This document shows, one piece after another, positions 49,259 through 57,415 of a DNA stretch of 64,000 bases (position 1 is the first letter of the stretch; each line of letters starts with the position of its first letter). Under the pieces are notes generated by a model. It did not search any database. It was not told the DNA's origin and saw only the letters and a list, made by a program, of their open reading frames with translations. Made by a program: the position numbers and the translations under genes. This DNA is from Streptomyces sp. NBC_00287 (GTDB taxonomy: Bacteria > Actinomycetota > Actinomycetes > Streptomycetales > Streptomycetaceae). The DNA lies in the NCBI RefSeq assembly GCF_036173105.1, contig NZ_CP108053.1, positions 930,001 to 994,000 on the forward strand, given 5' to 3'.

Positions 49259-52200
49259 CGGCTCAACCGCAATACAGCCTGCTCCAGTTGCGGCAGGGCC
49301 CGCTGGCTCGCCACCGCCGCCGCGATCGCCGCGGCCACCCCGGCCCAGGCGATCGGGCCGAGCGGCGTACAGCCGAACAGTCGGCTGACGCCCGGGGTCT
49401 GGACCAGGGCCACCAGGGCGGCGGCGGAGCCAAGGGAGGTGACGCGGACCAGGGGGCTGTCGCGGCGGTCGGCGAGGGTCTGGGCGAGCTGGGTGCCGAC
49501 CACGGCGCACAGGGCCATCGTCGTGGAGCGGCGGGCCGAGCCCGGGGTGAACCGGCCGATCAGCCAGGCCGCCACCGCACCCAGGGTCGTGGTCATGGCC
49601 CGGTGGCGGATCTGTTCCATCAACGGTGCGCCGAGCAGGGAGGTGCCGAGCGGCTTGTTGTCGCGGGTCTCTTCGTCGCTCGGGTCCTGGTGCGCGGTGA
49701 CCGCGACGGCCATCGCCGGGAACAGGTCCGTGAACAGGTTGACCAGCAGCATCTGCCGGGTGGACAGCGGCGCGGACCCCGCGAGGAGCGTGCCGATGAT
49801 GCCGAAGCCCACCTCGCCGGCGTTGCCGCCGATGAGGATGGCGATGGCGTCGGCGACGCTGTGCCACAGTTCGCGGCCCTCGGCGATCGCCTCGATGAGG
49901 ACGGTGAGGTCGTCGTCGGTGAGCACCAGGTCGGCCGCGTTGCGGGCGGCGGCCGAACCCCGGGCGCTGATGCCGACGCCGATGTCGGCGGCGCGGATGG
50001 CGGCCGCGTCGTTGGCGCCGTCGCCGACCATGCCGACGACCCGTCCCGCATCCCGCAGCGCCTCGACGACCTGGAGTTTCTGCTCCGGCGCGACCCGGGC
50101 CACAACACCTGCGTCGCGCAGCATGCGGGCCCGCTCCGAGCGGTCCGCCTCGGCCAGTTCATCGCCGGTCACCACGGCCGTGTCCTCGGGCCAGCCCAGT
50201 TCCACGGCGATGGCGCGGGCGGTCTGCGGATGGTCGCCGGTCAGCATCACAGGACGTACGCCTTCCTCGCGCAGCCCGTGCACCAGCGCCTGCGAGGTCT
50301 CGCGCGGTACGTCGGCCAGGGCGAGCAGTCCGGTGAACTCCAGGTCCCGCAGGGGTTCTTCGAGTACGGCCGCGTCTTCCGTGTCCTGCCCGCGCTGGGC
50401 GACCGCCAGGACGCGCAGTCCGTCGCGGGCCAGCGACTGGGCGGCCTCGGTGGCATGGTCCGGCAGGTCCCGGCAGGCGGGCAGGACGGTTTCCGGGGCG
50501 CCCTTGACCACCATCACGTGGACGCCGTCCTCGGCGTGGCCGACGGCGGCCGCGTAGCCGCGGGCGGCCTCGAAGGGCAGCTCCTCGGTCTGTGTCCAGT
50601 CCGGATCCTTGTCGGCCGCGTCCAGGACCGCCTCGTCGGTGGCGTGCACCGGCCGGTCCGAGCCGCCTTCGTCGCGTTCCGGGCAGGCGCGCGCCGCGAC
50701 CCGGAGCACGTCCGCGCTCGTCTTCTCGTCCGGCTTTCCCGTGTTTCCCTCGGCGTCGGTGACACGGACCAGGCGCAGGCGGTTCTCGGTGAGGGTGCCC
50801 GTCTTGTCGAAGCAGAGGGTGTCCATCCGGCCGAGGGCCTCCAGCGTGCGCGGGGCCCGCACCAGAACGCCCCGCTGGCTGAGCCTGCGTGCGGCGGCCA
50901 GTTGGGCGGCCGTGGCCACCAGCGGCAGCCCCTCGGGGACGGCGGCCACCGCCACCGCCACGCCACCGCTGACCGCCTGCCGGATCGGGGCGCCGCGCAC
51001 CAGGGAGAGGCCGGTCACCGCGGCGCCGCCCGCCATGGTCAACGGCAGGGCCTTGGCGGTGAGTTCCTGGAGCCGGGCCTGCACTCCGGCCGACGGTGGC
51101 TTGCGGGCGGCGAGGGAGACGGCACGGGAGGCCTCGGTGCGGTCGCCGGTCTCCACGACCACGGCCCGAGCCTGTCCGGCGACCACGGTCGTACCTTCGA
51201 AGACCATGCAAAGGCGGTCGGCCACGGGCGCGTGCGGAGTGGGGGCCGTCTGCTTGTCCACGGGCAGCGACTCGCCGGTGAGCGCGGACTCGTCGACCTC
51301 CAGGCCGTCCTCCCAGAGGAGGCGCGCGTCGGCGGGGACCACGTCGTCGCCCTTGAGTTCGATGATCTGGCCGGGGATGAGTTTGGCGGCGTCGACGGTG
51401 CGCGGGGACTTCGCCTCGTCCTGTGGCGCGAGGCGGGCCTTCTGCTTCTGCTCGGCCAGCAGCCCGGCCAGGGCACGCTCGGCCCGTAGCCGCTGCAGGC
51501 CGCCGACCAGGGCGTTCAGATCGAGTGCGCCCACGACGAGCAGCGCGTCCACCGCGGAACCGAGAATCGCCGAGGCCGCCGAGCCGACCGCCAGCACCGG
51601 GGTGAGCGGATCGTCCAGCTCGCCGCGTACCGCCCGGGCCAGCTGCACCGACCAGCGGGCCGGGGCCAGCACGGGGACGCGGCCGGCCGCGTCGGCCGCC
51701 CGGTGGACGCGGGTCGTCGCCTGCTCCACGACCGACGGCTCCCCCTCGGTGCGGCGGCGCAGCCGGGACCGTACGTCGGAGGGCCGCAGGGCGTGCCAGG
51801 CCACGCGCGCGCGTGGGTGCGGCGCGGGCGTCACCGCCACGCCGAGGGCGGCCCGCGCTCCGGACCCCAGCGCGAACGCGGCGCTGAGATCGACGGGAGC
51901 GTGCCGCAGCCCGGGGATGGCGGCGCGTCGGCCGCGCCGGGACTCGCCGATGGCGACCAGCAGCCCGGAGAGCGCGGCGCCGGACCGGGCCAGCGTCTGC
52001 GACCTGCGGCCCACCTTGCGGGCGGCGGGCACGGAGGTGAGCAGTCGCCATACGTCGGCGAGGCCGCCCGGGGCCACGACGTCCGCACCCCACACCACGG
52101 CCGCGTCGCGGTCCGCGAGCGCCACGGCCACGTCGGAGCCCAGCAGCCCGTTCAGGATGTCGGTGTCGGCGGCCGAGCCCGGCCGGGCGACCGTGATGAC

Positions 52201-53529
52201 GCCGCCGTGTTCCCGCAGCGACTCGACCACGTCGGCAAGCGGCCGATCGTGCACGACGCGGTCGGCGAGGGCGGTGAAGTCCTCCAGGGCGGGATGGTCG
52301 ACGACCACGACACGCAGCCCGGCGTGGCGTGCGGCGTCCAGGACGGCCTCGGTCCACGCGTCCGCGCCCGCGTCCTCGTCGTCGGTGCACAGGGCGCTCG
52401 GGTGCAGTACGAGTGTGCGGGCGGTCTCGAGGCGGCGTACCCGTTCCGGGTCGCGGACCAGGACTCCGGTGCGGGCCAGTGCGCAGCCCAGGACGGCGTT
52501 GAAGGCGGCGGGTCCGTAGCGGGCGGCCTTGGGCGAGCCCGCGAGCACGGCCTCGGCGGCCTCGGCGGCGTCGTGCTTGACCAGCAGGGTCGCGGCGGCA
52601 CCGAGCACGCTGCCGGTCTCGGCGTGGTTGGCGTACTCGTGGGCGGGCGTGGCACGCAGCGGCGGGCGCGGGCAGACGTCCGGCGCCACATCGGAGCGGT
52701 CGGGTACGCAGAGCCGGTCGTGGACCGCGTCGAAGGCGGCGGCCCGTGCGACGGTCTCCGCGAGCTGGAAGGCGCGCAGGGTCCCGTCGAGCAGCAGGGA
52801 GGTCGGTGTCTGTCCGGCGCCGTGCGCGGCGGCGTTGGCGCAGGCCAGGAGCAGGTCGGTGCGGGAACGGCCGTAACGGTCGCGCAGCAGGCTTCGGAAG
52901 CGCGGGTTCTCGCGCAGCAGGGTCATGGCCGCGGTGACGAAGCGGGGCGAGGGCGGCAGCCGTAGCGCGTACGCGGTGAGCGCGGCGCCGGTGCCGACGG
53001 CGTCGGCCAGGAGTGCCGCCGCGGCGGTGCGGATGCCGGCGGGGTCGCCGGGGTGCGTGAAGTCCTCGATCTCGTCGTCGCTCGGGCCGAGTCCGTGCCG
53101 TTCGGCGAGGGCGGCCGCCTTCTCCAGCACCCGGTCCGTGACGGCTTCCTCGCGCGCGGCCACGACGAGTCGGGCCAGTCCGCCGTCCCAGTAGGCGTAC
53201 GCCACCTCCGGATGCTCCGCGAGGGCCGCGGCCACCCGCCGCGCGGCGCGTGCCGTCCCGCCCTCCCGCCGCACCCGGTCCGACGCGGGCCGCAGTGCCA
53301 GATGCGCTCGTCGGCCCGAGCGCCAGTGGTCCTCGCCGCCCGGCAGCGCGTTACGGGCGACGCGGGTCACCCTGACGACGGCGTCAGCGCTCCTCACCCC
53401 GGCCCGCGCCGTCCCGGCCACCGCGCCGGCCGCGACGCCCACGGTGGGCGCAGCTCCGCGCGCCAGCAGGCGGGGGCCGGCCAGCACCAGTGCGGCCGCG
53501 GCGGCCGAGGGGCCTGTCAGCAATCCCAT
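49255..53529 (-). CDS. Very long cation-translocating P-type ATPase (CtpI-like)
   Basis: A 1424-residue pump, about 500 residues longer than a typical P2-type ATPase. The N-terminal 650 residues hold unusual, partly repeated domains, with segments at about 90-140 (VAAALAEHPEVAYAYWDGGL) and about 330-500 that resemble a degenerate HAD domain. Core motifs: TGES in ALTGESLPVDK (about 749), phosphorylated Asp in CFDKTGTLTENRL (about 905), MVGDGANDAAAI (about 1166) and a C-terminal membrane domain. Mycobacterial CtpI has the same layout. The transported ion is unknown. It follows the small Lys-rich protein gene by 8 bases. Confidence 0.85.
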   Translation of the reverse strand: MGLLTGPSAAAAALVLAGPRLLARGAAPTVGVAAGAVAGTARAGVRSADAVVRVTRVARNALPGGEDHWRSGRRAHLALRPASDRVRREGGTARAARRVAAALAEHPEVAYAYWDGGLARLVVAAREEAVTDRVLEKAAALAERHGLGPSDDEIEDFTHPGDPAGIRTAAAALLADAVGTGAALTAYALRLPPSPRFVTAAMTLLRENPRFRSLLRDRYGRSRTDLLLACANAAAHGAGQTPTSLLLDGTLRAFQLAETVARAAAFDAVHDRLCVPDRSDVAPDVCPRPPLRATPAHEYANHAETGSVLGAAATLLVKHDAAEAAEAVLAGSPKAARYGPAAFNAVLGCALARTGVLVRDPERVRRLETARTLVLHPSALCTDDEDAGADAWTEAVLDAARHAGLRVVVVDHPALEDFTALADRVVHDRPLADVVESLREHGGVITVARPGSAADTDILNGLLGSDVAVALADRDAAVVWGADVVAPGGLADVWRLLTSVPAARKVGRRSQTLARSGAALSGLLVAIGESRRGRRAAIPGLRHAPVDLSAAFALGSGARAALGVAVTPAPHPRARVAWHALRPSDVRSRLRRRTEGEPSVVEQATTRVHRAADAAGRVPVLAPARWSVQLARAVRGELDDPLTPVLAVGSAASAILGSAVDALLVVGALDLNALVGGLQRLRAERALAGLLAEQKQKARLAPQDEAKSPRTVDAAKLIPGQIIELKGDDVVPADARLLWEDGLEVDESALTGESLPVDKQTAPTPHAPVADRLCMVFEGTTVVAGQARAVVVETGDRTEASRAVSLAARKPPSAGVQARLQELTAKALPLTMAGGAAVTGLSLVRGAPIRQAVSGGVAVAVAAVPEGLPLVATAAQLAAARRLSQRGVLVRAPRTLEALGRMDTLCFDKTGTLTENRLRLVRVTDAEGNTGKPDEKTSADVLRVAARACPERDEGGSDRPVHATDEAVLDAADKDPDWTQTEELPFEAARGYAAAVGHAEDGVHVMVVKGAPETVLPACRDLPDHATEAAQSLARDGLRVLAVAQRGQDTEDAAVLEEPLRDLEFTGLLALADVPRETSQALVHGLREEGVRPVMLTGDHPQTARAIAVELGWPEDTAVVTGDELAEADRSERARMLRDAGVVARVAPEQKLQVVEALRDAGRVVGMVGDGANDAAAIRAADIGVGISARGSAAARNAADLVLTDDDLTVLIEAIAEGRELWHSVADAIAILIGGNAGEVGFGIIGTLLAGSAPLSTRQMLLVNLFTDLFPAMAVAVTAHQDPSDEETRDNKPLGTSLLGAPLMEQIRHRAMTTTLGAVAAWLIGRFTPGSARRSTTMALCAVVGTQLAQTLADRRDSPLVRVTSLGSAAALVALVQTPGVSRLFGCTPLGPIAWAGVAAAIAAAVASQRALPQLEQAVLRLSR

Positions 53530-53537
53530 GGCAATCC

Positions 53538-53996
53538 TCAGCTGGTGGTACGACTGCCGCGGCGGGCGGTGGACGACTTCGCGGACGACTTACCGGTCGG
53601 GGCCTTCTTCGCGGGGGCCTTCTTGGCCGGAGCCTTTCTGCTCGACGCCTTCTTGGTGGGCGCCTTCCTTGTTGCTGTCTTCTTGGTGGCTGTCTTCTTG
53701 GTGGCCGAACTGCTCGTCGTCCCCGGCTCCTCGTGCTCCTGCGGTCGTGGCTGGGTCAGCCAGGCCACGGCCGCCCCGGTGACGGCGACGGGCCACTCCA
53801 CCAGGCCCGCGACGCCGAGCAGACCGGCTCCGGTGTAGACCGCGATCCGCCGTCCGCGCGGCGACACGGTGCCGATCGCGTCGAGCGTGCCCCCGGCCGC
53901 CTTGCCCACGGCCGTGGCACCGGGCACCTTGCCGAGTGCCGAGGCGGTCGTGCGCAGAGGCTGGGGCAGCGTGGTCGACGATGTCTCGTGTGCCAT
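53538..53996 (-). CDS. Histone H1-like Lys/Ala-rich tailed membrane-associated protein
   Basis: A 152-residue protein from the ATG at 53996 (MAHETSS). Residues 1-60 are mixed with a Gly-rich stretch, 60-85 are hydrophobic (YTGAGLLGVAGLVEWPVAVT), and residues 95-150 are a run of TKK, KAP, AKK repeats (for example KKAPAKKAPAKKAPTGKSS) like the tail of histone H1 or of HupS-type nucleoid proteins. It precedes the long P-type ATPase in an apparent operon. A role in DNA or polyanion binding at the membrane is an inference. Confidence 0.78.
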   Translation of the reverse strand: MAHETSSTTLPQPLRTTASALGKVPGATAVGKAAGGTLDAIGTVSPRGRRIAVYTGAGLLGVAGLVEWPVAVTGAAVAWLTQPRPQEHEEPGTTSSSATKKTATKKTATRKAPTKKASSRKAPAKKAPAKKAPTGKSSAKSSTARRGSRTTS

Positions 53997-54103
53997 GACT
54001 CTTCTCGCCTCCCGAGCGGATCTCCGCAGACATCTGCGGATCACTTCTTGATCCGGCGGGTTCCCGGTATTCGGATTCCGAAAAGGAGACGGGGGCGGGT
54101 TCC

Positions 54104-54134
54104 GGCCGTCGGGGACACTTCGCCCCCGACGGCC
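54104..54134 (-). terminator. Stem-loop terminator of the esterase gene
   Basis: GGCCGTCGGGG (54104-54114) pairs perfectly with CCCCGACGGCC (54124-54134) just past the esterase stop at 54141. Confidence 0.75.
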
Positions 54135-54140
54135 GTGGCA

Positions 54141-55442
54141 TCACCCCACCGTGCAGGCGGTGCCGTTCAGCGTGAAGGCCCCCGGGGCCGCGCTGTTGCC
54201 CGTGTGGGTCGCCTGATAGCCGATGTTCACGCTGGCGCTCGGCGCGAGCGTGCCGTTGTACGAGGCGTTCGTCGCCGTGACCGCACCGGAGGCCGGGGTG
54301 TACGTGGCGTTCCAGCCGTTGGTGATCGTCTGACCCGTGGGCAGAGTGAAGCCCAATTTCCAGCCGTTCACGGTCGTCGTGCCGGTGTTGGTGATCGTCA
54401 CGGAGGCGGTCAGGCCGGTGTTCCAGGCGTTGGTGGTGACGCTGACCTTGCAGGGGCCTGCCGGGGGCTGGGGGGCGGGGCCGTCGTCGTCCAGGCCGAA
54501 GAAGGCGATGGCGAGCGGGCCCATGACGCCGTAGCTGTAGAGGTTGTGGCCGACGCCCTGGAGGCCGATCGCCTCGACGGGGGCCTGGTCACCGGTGCCG
54601 CCGTAGCGGGTGCGCGTCCAGCCGGACTGGGGCGAGTCGGTGGCGGCCGGGGTCTGGCCGAGGCCGAGCACGTTCGTCCACTGCTTGATCTCCTCCCCGA
54701 AGTTGGGGTATCGCAGGACGTCGTCCTCGGTGCCGTGCCAGAGCTGCATACGGGGCCGGGGGCCGGTGTAGCCGGGGTACGCGGACCTGACGAGGTCGCC
54801 CCAGGCCTGCGGGGTGCGGGTGATCGTGCCGTTGGCGCAGGCGCTGTTCCACTCGGAGCCGTCGGTGGTGGCGAAGCAGCCGAACGGGACGCCCGCGAAG
54901 GCGGCACCCGCCTTGAAGACGTCGGGGTACACGCCGAGCAGGACGTTGGTCATCATCGCGCCGGAGGAGATACCGGTGGCGTAGATCCGCGCGGTGTCGG
55001 CGTCGTAGGTGCCGGTGACCCAGTCGACCATGGACTTGATGCCGACCGGGTCGCTGCCGCCGCCCCTGGTCAGGGCCTGGGGCGAGGCGACGTCGAAGCA
55101 CTTGCTGGCGCGGGTGACCGAGGGGTAGATCACGATGAAGCCGTAGCGGTCGGCGAGCGAGGCGTACTCGGTGCCGGAGTGCATCGCCGGGCCGGATCCG
55201 GTGCAGTAGTGCACGGCCACCAGGACCGCGGGATGGTCGGTCACGGTGTCCGGGACGTACACGTACATCTGCAGATTGCTGGGGTTGCTGCCGAAGTTCG
55301 TCACCTCGGTGAGCGTCGCGGTGGGGACGACTTCGGCGGCCTCGGGGCGGGCGGCGGCCGAGGCGGGGGCGGTGACGAACAGCGCTGCGAGCGCCGCTAA
55401 CAGGGCGATCAGGATCAGCGGTCTTCTGGTGGGGGTGGGCAC
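54141..55442 (-). CDS. Secreted CE1/PHB-depolymerase-type esterase with C-terminal CBM2
   Basis: A 433-residue exported enzyme from the GTG at 55442, preceded by AAGGGACAAGGAC. Signal peptide residues 1-30 (LILIALLAALAALFVTAPAS). The alpha/beta-hydrolase domain covers about 35-310 with the nucleophile in YATGISSGAMMTN, Asp in WHGTEDDVLRYPN and His in LQGVGHNLYSYG. After a PAPQPPAGP linker, a carbohydrate-binding module family 2 domain (about 335-433) with paired Cys binds cellulose or xylan. It probably removes acetyl or feruloyl groups from plant polysaccharide. Confidence 0.88.
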   Translation of the reverse strand: MPTPTRRPLILIALLAALAALFVTAPASAAARPEAAEVVPTATLTEVTNFGSNPSNLQMYVYVPDTVTDHPAVLVAVHYCTGSGPAMHSGTEYASLADRYGFIVIYPSVTRASKCFDVASPQALTRGGGSDPVGIKSMVDWVTGTYDADTARIYATGISSGAMMTNVLLGVYPDVFKAGAAFAGVPFGCFATTDGSEWNSACANGTITRTPQAWGDLVRSAYPGYTGPRPRMQLWHGTEDDVLRYPNFGEEIKQWTNVLGLGQTPAATDSPQSGWTRTRYGGTGDQAPVEAIGLQGVGHNLYSYGVMGPLAIAFFGLDDDGPAPQPPAGPCKVSVTTNAWNTGLTASVTITNTGTTTVNGWKLGFTLPTGQTITNGWNATYTPASGAVTATNASYNGTLAPSASVNIGYQATHTGNSAAPGAFTLNGTACTVG

Positions 55443-55500
55443 GTCCTTGTCCCTTCTGGTGACGGCTCGTGTGGCGATCGTGGCATGGACACGCCCGCCA

Positions 55501-55514
55501 TGGAAGCGCTCCCA
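55501..55514. promoter_or_regulatory. CebR box (13 of 14 positions)
   Basis: TGGAAGCGCTCCCA differs by one base from the CebR operator TGGGAGCGCTCCCA of Streptomyces cellulose-utilisation genes. It lies 59 bases upstream of the esterase start, and about 230 bases before the pectate lyase. Confidence 0.8.
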
Positions 55515-55575
55515 CGCCATGACATGGAGAGCCCTTGCCCCCTACCGGCCTGACCGATTTCTTTTGCGCGAAGCG

Positions 55576-55604
55576 TTGACCAGAAAGCGCTTGCCCCCTA
55601 CGTT
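55576..55604 (+). promoter_or_regulatory. Promoter of the pectate lyase gene with LacI-like core
   Basis: TTGACC (55576-55581), a 17-base spacer and TACGTT (55599-55604) fit a housekeeping promoter. The spacer holds AGAAAGCGCTTGC with the palindrome AAGCGCTT. CTTGCCCCCTAC occurs here (55590-55601) and again at 55534-55545. A transcript of about 135 bases leader would result. Confidence 0.55.
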
Positions 55605-55744
55605 CCGTTCAGGAGTGTGACCGAGCCGCGATGCAACTCCCCCAAACGGTCACCCTGCCCGTGGACGGCGTTCTGCACGACAAACAATGTTCACAAACAT
55701 GATCTCGCAAGATCTGACCCCCACTCAGAAGAAGGCATCGGGAC

Positions 55745-56518
55745 ATGACTTCACGGAACACCAGGCGTCGCGCCCTGATCGGCGGGCTCGCCTCACTCGG
55801 CGTCACGGTTGGCATGATCACGACAGGTACGGCACCGGCGGCCCACGCGGCCACCTGGCCGACGCCCACGAGCAGCCAGCCCGTCAGCGCCACCATCCCC
55901 GTCTCCGGCACGGTGGACGGCGGGATGAAGCGGTACTACGGCAGTGGCGACCTGGCAGGCGACGGCCAGGAAGAAGGCCAGGACCCCATCTTCAAGCTCG
56001 CGGCCGGCGCGACGCTCAAGAACGTCATCATCGGCGCGCCCGGCGCCGACGGTATCCACTGCGAGGGCAACTGCACCCTCCAGAACGTCTGGTGGGAGGA
56101 CGTCGGCGAGGACGCGGCCACCTTCCGCGGCGGCTCCACGTACACCGTGACCGGCGGCGGCGCCAAGAAGGCCGCCGACAAGGTCTTCCAGCACAACGGG
56201 CCGGGCACGCTGAACATCTCCAACTTCGCCGTAAGCGAGTTCAAGACGCTCTACCGCTCGTGCGGCGACTGCTCCACGCAGTACACGCGCAAGGTCAACC
56301 TCAGCAACATCGAGGTGACCGGCACGGGGACCACCGCGCGCCTCGTCGGCATCAACGTCAACCGGGGCGACGTGGCGACGCTGCGCGGCATCACGATCCT
56401 CAACGACGCGAGCCGCAGGGTCATCCCCTGCCAGAAGTACAACAACAACACCGCGGTCGGCACGGGCCCGGACAGCACCAACTGTCTGTACTCGACCTCG
56501 GACATCACCTACCGCTGA
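55745..56518 (+). CDS. Secreted pectate lyase (PL3 family)
   Basis: A 257-residue exported enzyme. The N-terminus is a Tat-type signal (SRNTRRRALIGGLASLGVTV) cut after AAHA about residue 35. The PL3 beta-helix follows, with IIGAPGADGIHCEGNCTLQN, WWEDVGEDAATF, the HNGPGTLNISNF strand and CGDCSTQYTRKV, in which Cys pairs and the Lys/Arg near the calcium sites are as in the family. It cleaves polygalacturonate by beta-elimination. It is divergent from the esterase gene with shared control sites. Confidence 0.88.
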   Translation: MTSRNTRRRALIGGLASLGVTVGMITTGTAPAAHAATWPTPTSSQPVSATIPVSGTVDGGMKRYYGSGDLAGDGQEEGQDPIFKLAAGATLKNVIIGAPGADGIHCEGNCTLQNVWWEDVGEDAATFRGGSTYTVTGGGAKKAADKVFQHNGPGTLNISNFAVSEFKTLYRSCGDCSTQYTRKVNLSNIEVTGTGTTARLVGINVNRGDVATLRGITILNDASRRVIPCQKYNNNTAVGTGPDSTNCLYSTSDITYR

Positions 56519-56533
56519 TCCCCACGCGGTGAA

Positions 56534-56578
56534 GGCGGCCGTACGAAGCGTCCCCGCACGGCGCTTCGCACGGCCGCC
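56534..56578. terminator. 17-bp stem-loop between convergent genes
   Basis: GGCGGCCGTACGAAGCG (56534-56550) pairs with CGCTTCGCACGGCCGCC (56562-56578), with one mismatch. It terminates the pectate lyase and the convergent PaaX-type gene. Confidence 0.8.
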
Positions 56579-56581
56579 GTG

Positions 56582-57340
56582 TCATTCCCGCTCGGCACGC
56601 GCGCGTACCTGCTCGGTCACCTCGCGCTGGTAGCCGGTGTAGGCGGCGCGCAGCCGTGCGCCCGGCCAGTCGGCGGGCAGGAGTTCGGGCGGCAGTACCG
56701 GATCGGCCAGCAGATGGCGTACGACGGCGGCGAAGGCCGTGAACCGGTCGGCGGGGCCGTCCGCCTCGGCGATGTGCGCGAGCAGTGCCCGGGCTGTCGC
56801 GGCCCAGGCGTCCAGCGGCCACAGGGCCTGCGCCAACTCGCGTGCGGGAGCGGCCGGTCGTGCGGTGTAGTGCTGGGCCACCGGGTCGAGGTCCGTCGGC
56901 AGGGGGCGGGTCAGGTTGGCGGGGCGCAGCCAGACGCCCTCGCGGAGTTCGGCCAGGCGCAGGGCGGTCAGCCGGGTGCGCAGTTCGGCGCGTTCGGCGG
57001 GGCCGCGGCCGGTCGCGGTGATCACGACCATCTCCCAGTCGCCGTCCCACGCGTGCGTGCGGGGACGTACGGATTCGTCCTGGCGGCGCTGGCGCTCCAG
57101 CAGCCGGTTGCTGAGCCGGTAGACGGTGTCCGAGCGGTGCAGATCCCCGGCGGCCACCATCCGGCTGAGCGCGGCCCGAACCGTCGATCCGCCCACCCCG
57201 AACGGCTCGACCCCGCGCACGAGGTCCTTCACCGGCAGCTCGGGCGGATGGCTGCCGAGCAGCAGGCTCAGGACGACTGAGCGCGCGGACAGTGGGCGCA
57301 GGGCGAGCTCTCCCGTCTCCGCCGTCTCGTTCGTCCGCAT
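56582..57340 (-). CDS. PaaX-family transcriptional regulator
   Basis: A 252-residue regulator from the ATG at 57340 (MRTNETAETG); an ATG at 57370 abuts the operator and has no ribosome site. The N-terminal winged helix is LSARSVVLSLLLGSHPPELP, then VGGSTVRAALSRMVAAGDLH, and the C-terminal part is the PaaX-like sensor with WLRPANLTRP and LWPLDAWAATARALLAHI. PaaX proteins repress phenylacetate-type pathways and respond to CoA thioesters. Here it is divergent from an acyl-CoA dehydrogenase gene, its likely target. Confidence 0.87.
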   Translation of the reverse strand: MRTNETAETGELALRPLSARSVVLSLLLGSHPPELPVKDLVRGVEPFGVGGSTVRAALSRMVAAGDLHRSDTVYRLSNRLLERQRRQDESVRPRTHAWDGDWEMVVITATGRGPAERAELRTRLTALRLAELREGVWLRPANLTRPLPTDLDPVAQHYTARPAAPARELAQALWPLDAWAATARALLAHIAEADGPADRFTAFAAVVRHLLADPVLPPELLPADWPGARLRAAYTGYQREVTEQVRARAERE

Positions 57341-57370
57341 GGCCACGTACTGTACGGCGCCGATCTTCAT

Positions 57371-57406
57371 GTTGCACTATTGCTGCGACTGTAGCTGAAG
57401 TGCAAC
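57371..57406. promoter_or_regulatory. PaaX-type operator
   Basis: GTTGCACT (57371-57378) and AGTGCAAC (57399-57406) are an exact inverted repeat 20 bases apart, filling the space between the two divergent genes and ending 9 bases before the dehydrogenase start. Confidence 0.7.
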
Positions 57407-57415
57407 ACTCACCGT

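Noticed and set aside
49168..51489. 773-codon plus-strand frame over the P-type ATPase
   Set aside because: Antisense shadow of the ATPase core motifs.
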